Source: Nonlabens ulvanivorans (lineage in GTDB: Bacteria > Bacteroidota > Bacteroidia > Flavobacteriales > Flavobacteriaceae). Taken from it: DNA of 64,000 nucleotides. The stretch covers positions 434,001-498,000 of the forward strand of contig NZ_JPJI01000026.1 of assembly GCF_000732625.1 (NCBI RefSeq). Reading direction: 5' to 3'. Made by a program: the position numbers and the translations under genes. Below the pieces are notes generated by a model that saw only the letters and a program-made list of their open reading frames with translations, did no database searches and was not told the DNA's origin. Positions 50,810 through 59,061 of the stretch are shown one piece after another. Within the stretch, counting starts at the first letter, position 1, and each line of letters starts with the position of its first letter.

Positions 50810-51931
50810 ATGAAAATCAAGCAATTAGCATTAGCACTGTTTTCTATCATACTGATCACCGCGTGTACAGAATCTAACGATGATTCTACTAGCGGATCAT
50901 CTGATAACTTTGATAGAAAGGCTCTTTTAGAAAATGCAGCAGATAACATCATCATTCCTGCATTACAAGATTTGAATTCTGATTTAACAGCTTTAAAAGC
51001 GTCAAAAGAGACTTTTATAACAACACCTAATCAAACAAATCTTGATAATCTAAGAACTGACTGGTTAGCAGCTTATAAAACATGGCAGTACGTTGAGATG
51101 TTTAACATTGGTAAGGCTGAAGAAATTTTATATGGTTTCCAGATGAACATCTATCCTACTAATACGACAGATATCCAAAACAATATCGCGTCTGGATCTT
51201 ATGACCTTACTAGTCCTAATAATAATGATGCCGTAGGTTTCCCTGCTTTAGATTACTTACTATATGGTCTAGGTAATGACGACAGTGCCATAATAGACTT
51301 TTATACCACTGACAGTAACGCGCTAGGTTACAAAAATTACCTCAGCGATGTGATAGACCAGATGGACAATCTAACTACTACAGTATTAACAGACTGGACC
51401 AGTTCTTACAGAGATATTTTTGTTAGCAGTACGGCAAACACAGCATCTAGCTCTGTGAATATGCTAGTGAACGACTTCATTTTTTATTATGAAAAGGGAT
51501 TGCGTGCTAACAAAGTAGGCATACCTGCAGGAGTTTTTTCTACAACACCACTTGCAGATAAAGTGGAAGGATTATACAGTAAAGTTTACTCTAAAGAACT
51601 TGCCCTAACTGCTCTACAAGCGGTTCAAGACTTTTTTAACGGTAAAGCTTATAATAACTCAACAATTGGTATAAGTTATGCAAGTTATGTAACTCTTTTA
51701 AGGGATAATAGTGGATCTTCTGACCTTACAGCCTCTATAAACAGTCAGATAGAAGCCGCTAGAACTGAGCTTGATCAATTAGATAACAATCTATATAATC
51801 AGGTGAACAATAATAATGTAGCTATGTTAATGACTTATGATGAGTTACAGCGCGTCACTGTTTTATTAAAAGTAGACATGTTGCAAACACTTAATATAAG
51901 CGTAGATTATGTTGATGCTGACGGTGATTAA
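50810..51931 (+). CDS. Imelysin-family lipoprotein
   Basis: A 373-residue lipoprotein started at the ATG at 50810, giving MKIKQLALALFSIILITAC with a lipobox. The mature part is the imelysin fold (paired helical bundles): DWLAAYKTWQ-like DWLAAYKTW near residue 85 and VGFPALDYLLYGLG near 145. In classic imelysins this second motif is GxHxxE; here His and Glu are replaced by Pro and Asp, as in the insulin-cleaving-like but non-peptidase members. Imelysins are linked to iron uptake. It is followed by a strong hairpin terminator before the next gene. Confidence 0.88.
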   Translation: MKIKQLALALFSIILITACTESNDDSTSGSSDNFDRKALLENAADNIIIPALQDLNSDLTALKASKETFITTPNQTNLDNLRTDWLAAYKTWQYVEMFNIGKAEEILYGFQMNIYPTNTTDIQNNIASGSYDLTSPNNNDAVGFPALDYLLYGLGNDDSAIIDFYTTDSNALGYKNYLSDVIDQMDNLTTTVLTDWTSSYRDIFVSSTANTASSSVNMLVNDFIFYYEKGLRANKVGIPAGVFSTTPLADKVEGLYSKVYSKELALTALQAVQDFFNGKAYNNSTIGISYASYVTLLRDNSGSSDLTASINSQIEAARTELDQLDNNLYNQVNNNNVAMLMTYDELQRVTVLLKVDMLQTLNISVDYVDADGD

Positions 51932-51949
51932 ACCATATCAATAAATTTT

Positions 51950-51991
51950 AAAAAAGGTTGTCCTCATATTAAAGTATGAGGCAACCTTTTT
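51950..51991 (+). terminator. Terminator or attenuator inside the iron-uptake operon
   Basis: AAAAGGTTG-T-CCTCATA pairs with TATGAGG-C-AACCTTTT around a six-base loop, followed by a T run ending about eight bases before the HTTM ATG at 51999. The stem is long and T-tailed, so it should stop most transcription after imelysin. Confidence 0.85.
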
Positions 51992-51998
51992 TTAGGTT

Positions 51999-53381
51999 AT
52001 GAATAAAACGATACAATCATATCTAGATAAAAGCGCATCTGCTGCGCCATTAGCGGTTTTCCGCATTGGCTTTGGGTTGATGATGCTTTATAGCATCATT
52101 AGATTTGCTGCACATGGTTGGATCAATAGTCTTTATATAACACCTCAATTTCATTTCTCTTATTATGGATTTGATTGGGTAAAACCATTAGGGTCCTTCA
52201 CTTATTTATTATTTACTATATGCGGTATAGCCGCATTTTTCATTGCCATAGGATTTAAGTATAGGTTGTCCATTATTCTATTTTTCTTAAGCTTTACTTA
52301 TATAGAATTGATGGATAAAACCACCTATCTTAATCATTATTACTTCATCAGCCTACTTAGTTTTTTAATGATCTTTTTACCTGCAAATAGGCATTTCTCA
52401 ATAGATCATCCTAAAGCAACTGATCACACCTTAAAGACACCAATAATCCCGCAATGGAGTATCGACAGCATTAAATTGCTATTAAGTATCGTGTACTTCT
52501 ATGCTGGATTAGCAAAAATTAATAGCGACTGGCTTTTAAAAGCCATGCCTTTAAAAATATGGTTGCCTTCTAAATATGATTTACCTTTTCTAGGCAACCT
52601 TATGCAACAAGAATGGGTACATTATGCATTCAGTTGGACTGGTATGCTCTATGATTTGCTCATTCCTTTTTTATTACTTTATAAAAAAACGCGGCTTTGG
52701 GCATTTATAGCTGTGGTTATATTCCATGTATTAACTCGTGTATTATTCCCGATAGGAATGTTTCCTTTTATAATGATTGTAAGTGCATTGGTGTTTTTTG
52801 ACAGTTCACTACATGAAAAAATTATTGCTTATTTAAGAAGATTTTTAAGTCCTTTAAGCACTTTATTAGGTCCGCTTTCGCGAAAGCGTACCAACAACAA
52901 ACCATTTGTAATTACATATCAGAAAGTTATAATACCAGTACTAGTGATATTTTTCACAATTCAATTAGTATTACCATGGCGATATCTCGCGTATCCTGGA
53001 GAATTGTTCTGGACAGAGGAAGGCTATAGATTCTCGTGGCGCGTGATGTTGATGGAAAAAATGGGAAACACACAGTTTAAAATTGTTGACGGATCTGGAC
53101 AGTCATTTTATGTTCAAAATGATGATTTTCTAACGTCGTTTCAAGAGAAGCAAATGAGCTTTCAACCTGACTTTATTTTAGAATACGCACACTTTTTAGG
53201 AGACCATTATAGCTCCCAAGGATATAAGGATGTAAAAGTTTATGTAGACTGTTATGCCGCGTTGAATGGTAGAACCAGTCGCAGACTAGTAGACCCCAAA
53301 GCAAACTTATATCAAATTAAAGATTCATTCCAGCATAAAGACTGGCTATTACCATTAGAAGATGAAATTAAAGGATTATAG
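51999..53381 (+). CDS. HTTM-domain membrane protein (VKGC-like)
   Basis: A 460-residue membrane protein of the HTTM family, named after the vitamin K-dependent gamma-carboxylase fold. It begins MNKTIQSYLDKSASAAPLAV then FRIGFGLMMLY, and has several helices in the first 300 residues, with MDKTTYLNHYYFISLLSFLM in the region of the carboxylase lysine. The C-terminal 130 residues are soluble. Its substrate in bacteria is unknown. It overlaps the TonB receptor gene by 20 bases and sits right after a terminator hairpin. A perfect palindrome copy encodes LSRKR in a loop between membrane parts. Confidence 0.85.
   Translation: MNKTIQSYLDKSASAAPLAVFRIGFGLMMLYSIIRFAAHGWINSLYITPQFHFSYYGFDWVKPLGSFTYLLFTICGIAAFFIAIGFKYRLSIILFFLSFTYIELMDKTTYLNHYYFISLLSFLMIFLPANRHFSIDHPKATDHTLKTPIIPQWSIDSIKLLLSIVYFYAGLAKINSDWLLKAMPLKIWLPSKYDLPFLGNLMQQEWVHYAFSWTGMLYDLLIPFLLLYKKTRLWAFIAVVIFHVLTRVLFPIGMFPFIMIVSALVFFDSSLHEKIIAYLRRFLSPLSTLLGPLSRKRTNNKPFVITYQKVIIPVLVIFFTIQLVLPWRYLAYPGELFWTEEGYRFSWRVMLMEKMGNTQFKIVDGSGQSFYVQNDDFLTSFQEKQMSFQPDFILEYAHFLGDHYSSQGYKDVKVYVDCYAALNGRTSRRLVDPKANLYQIKDSFQHKDWLLPLEDEIKGL
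52873..52888. repeat. 16-bp palindrome copy 14 (exact)
   Basis: Exact copy in the HTTM gene, encoding LSRKR. Confidence 0.9.
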
Positions 53382-55791
53382 TATTTTAATACTATTGATA
53401 TTGACATGGTCTATATCATATGCACAGTCATATCAAATATCAGGCACCGTTTCTGATAATATTACTGGTACTGCCATTGAAAACGTTGCTATTTATGATA
53501 AAAATGCTGGACAACTAGCCATTACAGATATAAATGGGAAATATCGATTTGAAACTACTCAAAAAGAATTAACCCTAATATGGTTCAGTTATGAATATGT
53601 TGTTCTAGAAGAATCTCTTACTATCAACAATGATCTTATTAAAAATGTACAATTACAACAATTAGGTGAAGAGTTAACAGCCATTGAATTAACAGTGCGC
53701 AAAGAAAAACTATTTCAACTAGAGCGTTTAAAAGATGTTGAAGGCACTTCTATTTATGCCGGTAAGAAAACTGAAGTGGTTCTTATTGAAAACTCTACCG
53801 CAAATCTAGCTGCAAATAATGCGCGTCAAATTTTTAATCAAGTTGCTGGTCTTAATATCTATCAAAATGATGATGCTGGATTGCAATTAAACATCGGTGG
53901 ACGTGGACTAGATCCTAATAGAACTGCAAATTTTAACACTAGACAAAATGGGTATGATATAAGCGCAGATGTGTTGGGTTATCCCGAAAGTTACTATGCT
54001 CCACCGGCAGAAGGTCTACAGAGTATTCAGGTAATACGTGGTGCAGCATCATTACAATATGGTACTCAATTCGGTGGTTTAGTGAATTTTGTTATGAAAG
54101 AACCTCATCAATCTAAACCTCTAGAGCTTATTACCAGAAACACTATAGGTTCTAATGGATTGTACACTAATTTCACAAGTCTAAGTGGTACTAGTGGTAA
54201 ATGGAGCTATTATACTTTTTTTAATTATAAAAAAGGTGATGGCTTTAGACCTAATTCTCAATTTGAATCTAAGAATATTTATGCTCATGTAGGATATCAA
54301 TTTAATGATCAGACTAAGGTCACAGGAGAAATCACTTACCTAAACTACCTAGCCCAACAAGCTGGTGGGCTTAATGATCGACAATTTGAGGAGAATCCTT
54401 TTCAAAGTAATCGAGAACGTAACTGGTTTGAAGTAGATTGGTTTTTATACAATCTTAATTTCTCTCATGATTTTACTGAAGACACAAAATTCACTTTTAA
54501 CGCCTTTGGATTACAAGCACAGCGTAATGCACTAGGCTTTAGAACTAATCGTGTCGATCAAATTGATCCTGGTACAGAAAGAGATTTAATAAAAGGAGAT
54601 TTTAATAATTATGGTGCCGAGGCGAGATTCTTAAGCACCTACAATCTTGCTGGAAAGAAAAATATTTTCTTAATCGGTTCTAAGTTTTATAAAGCAAACA
54701 ACACAAGTACTCAAGGTCCTGGAAGTGATGGTAGCGATGCAGACTTTGACTTTCGATTTGATGAATATCCTAATTACTCAAATCAAAACGACTTTGTATA
54801 TCCTAATTTAAATATCTCTCTATTCGGTGAGAACATCTTTTATGTAAACGATAAAATTTCATTTACTCCTGGTTTTAGACTAGAATATATCAAAACAGAA
54901 AGTGAAGGTTTTACTAGAGAAATAAGAACTGACGCTGCTGGTAATGTTATTTTTAATGAAGTAATTGATGAAAATAGATCTAATGAAAGAACCTTTGCCT
55001 TACTAGGTTTAGGAACTAGTTATAAAGCAAATGATGCGATAGAATTATACGGTAATATTTCACAAAATTATAGGTCTGTAACATTTACCGACATAAGTAC
55101 TATTAATCCTGCTTTTGAAATTGATCCCAACATTGACGACGAGAAAGGTTTTACTGCAGACATAGGTGCTCGTGGTAATTTTAACGATTTCATATCTTAT
55201 GACGCTAGTGCATTTGCATTATTTTATAATGACCGAATAGGTTTTACACAAGTCGTTGCAGATGATGGTCGTGTAAAAAGTCAACGAGGTAATGTAGGAG
55301 ACGCTGTTATCTATGGACTAGAAAGTCTAGTAGATCTTAATCTACAAAAGCTACTCATTAAAAACCAAGCTTATAAATTCAATCTATTTTTCAACACTTC
55401 TTTAGTAAGTTCTGAATACACAAATTCTGATGCCAACGGTATTGAAGGAAATAAAGTAGAGTTTATACCAGAATTAAATTTTAAAACAGGTTTTCAATTA
55501 GGATATAAAAACTTCATGTCTAGTATCCAATACTCATATCTATCGCAACAATTCACAGATGCTACAAACGCTACTGATGGGAATCTTAGTGGTGTAATAG
55601 GCGCTATACCAGCTTATGATGTTTTAGACTTTTCGGCCTCATATAAATACAGCAGGTTTAAATTAGAAGCTGGAATTAATAACGTGCTAGACAACTCCTA
55701 TTTTACAAGAAGAGCAACTGGTTATCCAGGACCTGGAATTATCACCTCTCCTAATCGTAATTATTACATAACTCTAGAGATTAAGATTTGA
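53362..55791 (+). CDS. TonB-dependent receptor, FecA-like
   Basis: An 809-residue outer-membrane receptor. The signal peptide is in LKDYSILILLILTWSISYAQ. A carboxypeptidase-like domain (about 24-100, YQISGTVSDNITGTAIENVA) precedes the plug (about 140-245, with GLNIYQNDDAGLQLNIGGRG and IQVIRGAASLQYGTQFGGL). The 22-strand barrel ends in YYITLEIKI. The RGLDPNR and YGTQFGG segments resemble ferric-citrate-type receptors. Together with imelysin, DUF4856 and HTTM it makes an iron-uptake set; the ligand is inferred. It overlaps the HTTM gene by 20 bases and ends before a two-way terminator. Confidence 0.93.
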   Translation: MKLKDYSILILLILTWSISYAQSYQISGTVSDNITGTAIENVAIYDKNAGQLAITDINGKYRFETTQKELTLIWFSYEYVVLEESLTINNDLIKNVQLQQLGEELTAIELTVRKEKLFQLERLKDVEGTSIYAGKKTEVVLIENSTANLAANNARQIFNQVAGLNIYQNDDAGLQLNIGGRGLDPNRTANFNTRQNGYDISADVLGYPESYYAPPAEGLQSIQVIRGAASLQYGTQFGGLVNFVMKEPHQSKPLELITRNTIGSNGLYTNFTSLSGTSGKWSYYTFFNYKKGDGFRPNSQFESKNIYAHVGYQFNDQTKVTGEITYLNYLAQQAGGLNDRQFEENPFQSNRERNWFEVDWFLYNLNFSHDFTEDTKFTFNAFGLQAQRNALGFRTNRVDQIDPGTERDLIKGDFNNYGAEARFLSTYNLAGKKNIFLIGSKFYKANNTSTQGPGSDGSDADFDFRFDEYPNYSNQNDFVYPNLNISLFGENIFYVNDKISFTPGFRLEYIKTESEGFTREIRTDAAGNVIFNEVIDENRSNERTFALLGLGTSYKANDAIELYGNISQNYRSVTFTDISTINPAFEIDPNIDDEKGFTADIGARGNFNDFISYDASAFALFYNDRIGFTQVVADDGRVKSQRGNVGDAVIYGLESLVDLNLQKLLIKNQAYKFNLFFNTSLVSSEYTNSDANGIEGNKVEFIPELNFKTGFQLGYKNFMSSIQYSYLSQQFTDATNATDGNLSGVIGAIPAYDVLDFSASYKYSRFKLEAGINNVLDNSYFTRRATGYPGPGIITSPNRNYYITLEIKI

Positions 55792-55961
55792 GAAAACAAT
55801 CTTTAATATTATTATATTCTTAATACCTGCTATCCCAAATTACATATATTAGAATATTCTTACTAATAGTTAGGATATTTTCATTTTATTCTATTGTATC
55901 TAGAAAACTATTTTACTAAATTGCTAACGTTTTGTAAAGTTAATTCAAAATGCTTTCCCCT

Positions 55962-55995
55962 AAAATGCCCTAATTCATAAGTAGGGCATTTTTTT
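55962..55995. terminator. Bidirectional terminator between TonB receptor and methyltransferase
   Basis: AAAATGCCCTA pairs with TAGGGCATTTT around a nine-base loop, with a T run on the plus strand and an A run giving T on the minus strand. It overlaps the stop of the minus-strand methyltransferase and serves both converging genes. Confidence 0.85.
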
Positions 55996-56791
55996 ATGCC
56001 TTTACAGCACTAATTTCAAAAAGCATCGGATATAATCCACCTTCTAAATAATACAACCCATCATCCCTCAATTTCATATTAGGAAACACATCGTAAGGGC
56101 TACCATCATGCTCTGCCAGTAAGTTTACAGAGAGACCAGCATCAATAAGCGACTGTACGACTTCACTAAGACTGTGGTTCCAACCATACTCTTTACTAAC
56201 CATTTTAGATTTATTATTTGCATAGGTGCCTTCATACTCATCATATATAGCTTCTTCTCTAGCATAGTGGTATTTCATAACTGGTGGTGTCACATTATAA
56301 TCATACATCCATGCGATAGGATGAAAATCAACAATATAAAAAACACCGTTATCATTTAATCGCTCACTGATCATCTGTGCCCATGGCTTTAAATCTGGCA
56401 ACCAGCCTATCGTACCATAACTAGTAAAAATGATATCAAACTTTTCTTTAATATAATCTGAGGTTTCAAGCACATTGCAGCACACAAATTGTGCAGGTAT
56501 ATCTAGCTCTTTACTTAATTTACGAGCTAGTTTTATAGCCACATCACTTATATCTACTCCAGTTACCACAGCACCTTTATGTGCCCAACTTAAGGAGTCC
56601 TGACCAAAATGACATTGTAAATGCAGTAACTTTTTGTCTTTTACATTGCCTAGTGCGTTTAACTCGTAGGAGTTAAGTGAATTTTTCGCTTTCGCGAAAG
56701 CGTCCTTATCATAGAACTCACTTTCAAAATGTATAGCTGTTTTTTGATTCCAAGTGTTCTTATTTATTTCAAATGCTTCCCGTAAATCCAT
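55994..56791 (-). CDS. SAM-dependent methyltransferase (class I)
   Basis: A 265-residue enzyme from the ATG at 56791 (MDLREAFEINKNTWNQKT); an ATG five codons earlier is possible. Motif I is KLLHLQCHFGQDSLSWAHKG near residue 60, with VTGVDISDVAIKLARKL after it and FDIIFTSYGTIGWLPD as motif IV. This fits the Bacteroidota UbiE/type 11-like group of small-molecule methyltransferases. A perfect palindrome copy encodes AFAKA near residue 30, in the N-terminal helix. Confidence 0.88.
   Translation of the reverse strand: MDLREAFEINKNTWNQKTAIHFESEFYDKDAFAKAKNSLNSYELNALGNVKDKKLLHLQCHFGQDSLSWAHKGAVVTGVDISDVAIKLARKLSKELDIPAQFVCCNVLETSDYIKEKFDIIFTSYGTIGWLPDLKPWAQMISERLNDNGVFYIVDFHPIAWMYDYNVTPPVMKYHYAREEAIYDEYEGTYANNKSKMVSKEYGWNHSLSEVVQSLIDAGLSVNLLAEHDGSPYDVFPNMKLRDDGLYYLEGGLYPMLFEISAVKA
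56687..56702. repeat. 16-bp palindrome copy 15 (exact)
   Basis: Exact copy in the methyltransferase gene, encoding AFAKA. Confidence 0.9.
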
Positions 56792-56847
56792 ATCGCAATT
56801 TAGCAAAGTTTAAACATTTGAAAATGACGCTCATGAATAATTTGTTT

Positions 56848-56855
56848 TAACTTTG
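56848..56855 (+). promoter_or_regulatory. Candidate -7 box for the flavin reductase / light-response genes
   Basis: TAACTTTG, full match to TAnnTTTG, 18 bases before the ATG at 56874. The nearest TTTG upstream is 27 bases away, longer than usual. Confidence 0.45.
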
Positions 56856-56873
56856 AGGTAAAATATTAAACAA

Positions 56874-57527
56874 ATGAAGCATATTGATGCCATTGCTATA
56901 AAATCTATGGACCGTTTTTATCGCGGCAACCTTATTAATAGTGTTACCGGATTTAAGAGCGCAAACTTACTTGCCACTCGTTCCATAGATGAAATAGACA
57001 ACGTAGCCATGTTTAGTAGTGTCACCCATTTAGGAAGTAATCCAGCCATGTTTAGTTTTGTACAACGACCACTAGGACATGGAGTCGGGCATACCTATGA
57101 GAACTTAAAAGCTACTGGTAAAATCACATTAAACCATGTGAATATGAACTTAGTAGATAGAGCACATCAATCAAGCGCAAAATATGCTGAACATATTTCA
57201 GAATTTGATGAGTTAGATATAGAATTACTTCGTCGTGATAATTTCAAAGCACCATTTGTAAATGAAGCGACCATACAAGTCGCGGCAGAATATGTAAACG
57301 AATATCCAATTAAGGAGAATAACTGTATTCTAGTCATTTGTAAAATTACTGACATTTTTATAAAACCAGATATTTTACACAAAGACGGATGGGTAGACAT
57401 AAGTAAAGCAGGTAGCGTTGCTATAAACGGTTTAGACGGTTATGCCATCGCCAAAACAAAGAAGCGATTGTCTTATGCGCAAGTTGATAAAGAGTTAGAA
57501 GAACTTTCAATTGACAATGATGCGTAA
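56874..57527 (+). CDS. Flavin reductase-like protein
   Basis: A 217-residue FMN-binding split-barrel protein: SVTGFKSANLLATRSIDEID, NVAMFSSVTHLGSNPAMFSF and GHTYENLKATGKITLNHVN, typical of the flavin reductase-like group that lacks the short NAD-binding signature. It may supply reduced flavin to its neighbours; the cryptochrome/photolyase genes that follow need reduced FAD. The DUF2256 gene overlaps its end by 11 bases. Confidence 0.87.
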   Translation: MKHIDAIAIKSMDRFYRGNLINSVTGFKSANLLATRSIDEIDNVAMFSSVTHLGSNPAMFSFVQRPLGHGVGHTYENLKATGKITLNHVNMNLVDRAHQSSAKYAEHISEFDELDIELLRRDNFKAPFVNEATIQVAAEYVNEYPIKENNCILVICKITDIFIKPDILHKDGWVDISKAGSVAINGLDGYAIAKTKKRLSYAQVDKELEELSIDNDA

Positions 57528-57651
57528 TCAACACAACTTACCTACTAAAATATGTCCGGTGTGTAATAGAGAATTTACCTGGCGTAAGAAATGGGAAAAG
57601 AATTGGGAAACTGTAAAGTATTGTAGTAAAAAGTGTAGCGCAAATAAATAG
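57517..57651 (+). CDS. DUF2256 small zinc-binding protein
   Basis: A 44-residue protein starting at ATGATG (57517 or 57520) and overlapping the flavin reductase end. KICPVCNREFTWRKKWEKNW and YCSKKCSANK give a CxxC...CxxxC zinc finger, the DUF2256 pattern. In many bacteria DUF2256 is encoded beside cryptochrome or photolyase genes, as here (13 bases before the next gene). Role unknown. Confidence 0.85.
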   Translation: MMRNQHNLPTKICPVCNREFTWRKKWEKNWETVKYCSKKCSANK

Positions 57652-57664
57652 CATTAATTGATAT

Positions 57665-58993
57665 ATGAATAATCTCGTCTGGTTTAGGAATGATTTAAGA
57701 GTAACGGATAATCATAGCCTTAAAAAAGCATGCGATAATGACGGTAAAGTAATAGGTGTATATTGTTTTGACCCTATTTTTTATCAGAATAGTAATTTTG
57801 GTCTTGATATCGATATAGAATTACCTTTCGGTAAAACGGGAAAATTTAGAGCACAATTTATTATAGAAGCTATAGAAGATTTACGCAAACAATTAGATAA
57901 ACACGGCATTCCTTTATTAGTCTATCATGATTCCCCAGTAAATGTATTTCCAGACATCATTAAGGAATACGACATCACAAATATCTATCTACAAAAAGAA
58001 TGGACACGCGATGAAGTTGAGCAAGAAAAGCTATTGGGTAAAGCACTCAAGCTGCTAGAAGTAAAACCTAAAGGACATCGGACTTATGATCAGTTCATTT
58101 ATCATCCAGATGACGTTCCCTACTCCAACTTTCAAGAAATCCCAACCGTTTTTACGCAATTCCGTAAAAAATGTGAGAAAGAATCTCACGTAAGAACACT
58201 AGTTGATATAAAAGATTATCAGCAAGAATTGCCCAGCATTGTGATGACTACTATTCCACAACTTGAAGATTTAGGCTTAGAAAGTTTTGAAAAGGACCAT
58301 CGTAGCGCTTTCCCATGGAAAGGTGGCGCAACTGCAGCATGGGAAAGACTCAACCATTATTTCTGGGATACGGGCAAACTTCAATATTATAAAAAAACTA
58401 GAAACGGTTTAGTAGGTATAGACTACAGTAGCAAGTTAAGCACATGGTTGTCCATAGGATGCATAAGCGCTCGAGAAATCTATTGGGAAGTCCAACGATT
58501 TGAAAAAGAAGTGAAAAAAAATCAAGATACCTATTGGCTAATTTTTGAGCTTATATGGCGTGACTTCTTTAAATATGTTTCACTAAAAAATGGGAACGAC
58601 ATCTTCAAATTAGGTGGTATCCTACAAAAAGAATATGAGTGGAAAAGCAGTGAACGTGAATTATCAAAATGGATTAATGGTGAAACACATGAACGCTTTG
58701 TAAATGCAAACATGAAAGAACTAGCTACCACTGGATGGATGAGTAATCGTGGTAGACAGAACGTTGCCAGTTACTGGTCCATGCATAAAGAACAAGACTG
58801 GCGCATAGGCGCTGCATATTTTGAACATATTTTAATCGACTATGACGTGCATTCTAATTATGGCAACTGGATGTATAATAGCGGTGTAGGTAATGACCCT
58901 AGAAATAGAACCTTTAATATAGAATTACAAGCCAGTAGGTATGATAGTGATGGTACATATCAAAGAATGTGGTTACAAGAGGAATTGTTTTAA
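57665..58993 (+). CDS. DASH-type cryptochrome / photolyase
   Basis: A 442-residue flavoprotein. The N-terminal photolyase domain begins NLVWFRNDLRVTDNHSLKKA. The FAD-binding C-terminal part has LSTWLSIGCISAREIYWEVQ, FELIWRDFFKYVSLKNG, WINGETHERFVNANMKELAT and WRIGAAYFEHILIDYDVHSN, which match the cryptochrome DASH family. DASH proteins bind FAD and a folate antenna and repair pyrimidine dimers in single-stranded DNA, or act as light sensors. The conserved end NRTFNIELQA fits this family. It is followed 68 bases later by a second photolyase-like gene. Confidence 0.93.
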   Translation: MNNLVWFRNDLRVTDNHSLKKACDNDGKVIGVYCFDPIFYQNSNFGLDIDIELPFGKTGKFRAQFIIEAIEDLRKQLDKHGIPLLVYHDSPVNVFPDIIKEYDITNIYLQKEWTRDEVEQEKLLGKALKLLEVKPKGHRTYDQFIYHPDDVPYSNFQEIPTVFTQFRKKCEKESHVRTLVDIKDYQQELPSIVMTTIPQLEDLGLESFEKDHRSAFPWKGGATAAWERLNHYFWDTGKLQYYKKTRNGLVGIDYSSKLSTWLSIGCISAREIYWEVQRFEKEVKKNQDTYWLIFELIWRDFFKYVSLKNGNDIFKLGGILQKEYEWKSSERELSKWINGETHERFVNANMKELATTGWMSNRGRQNVASYWSMHKEQDWRIGAAYFEHILIDYDVHSNYGNWMYNSGVGNDPRNRTFNIELQASRYDSDGTYQRMWLQEELF

Positions 58994-59061
58994 ATCTCAC
59001 TTATAATAGTTCAAATCCTTAGGTAAAAAACCATTACAGACCCAATCTGAAATTTTAAAAA

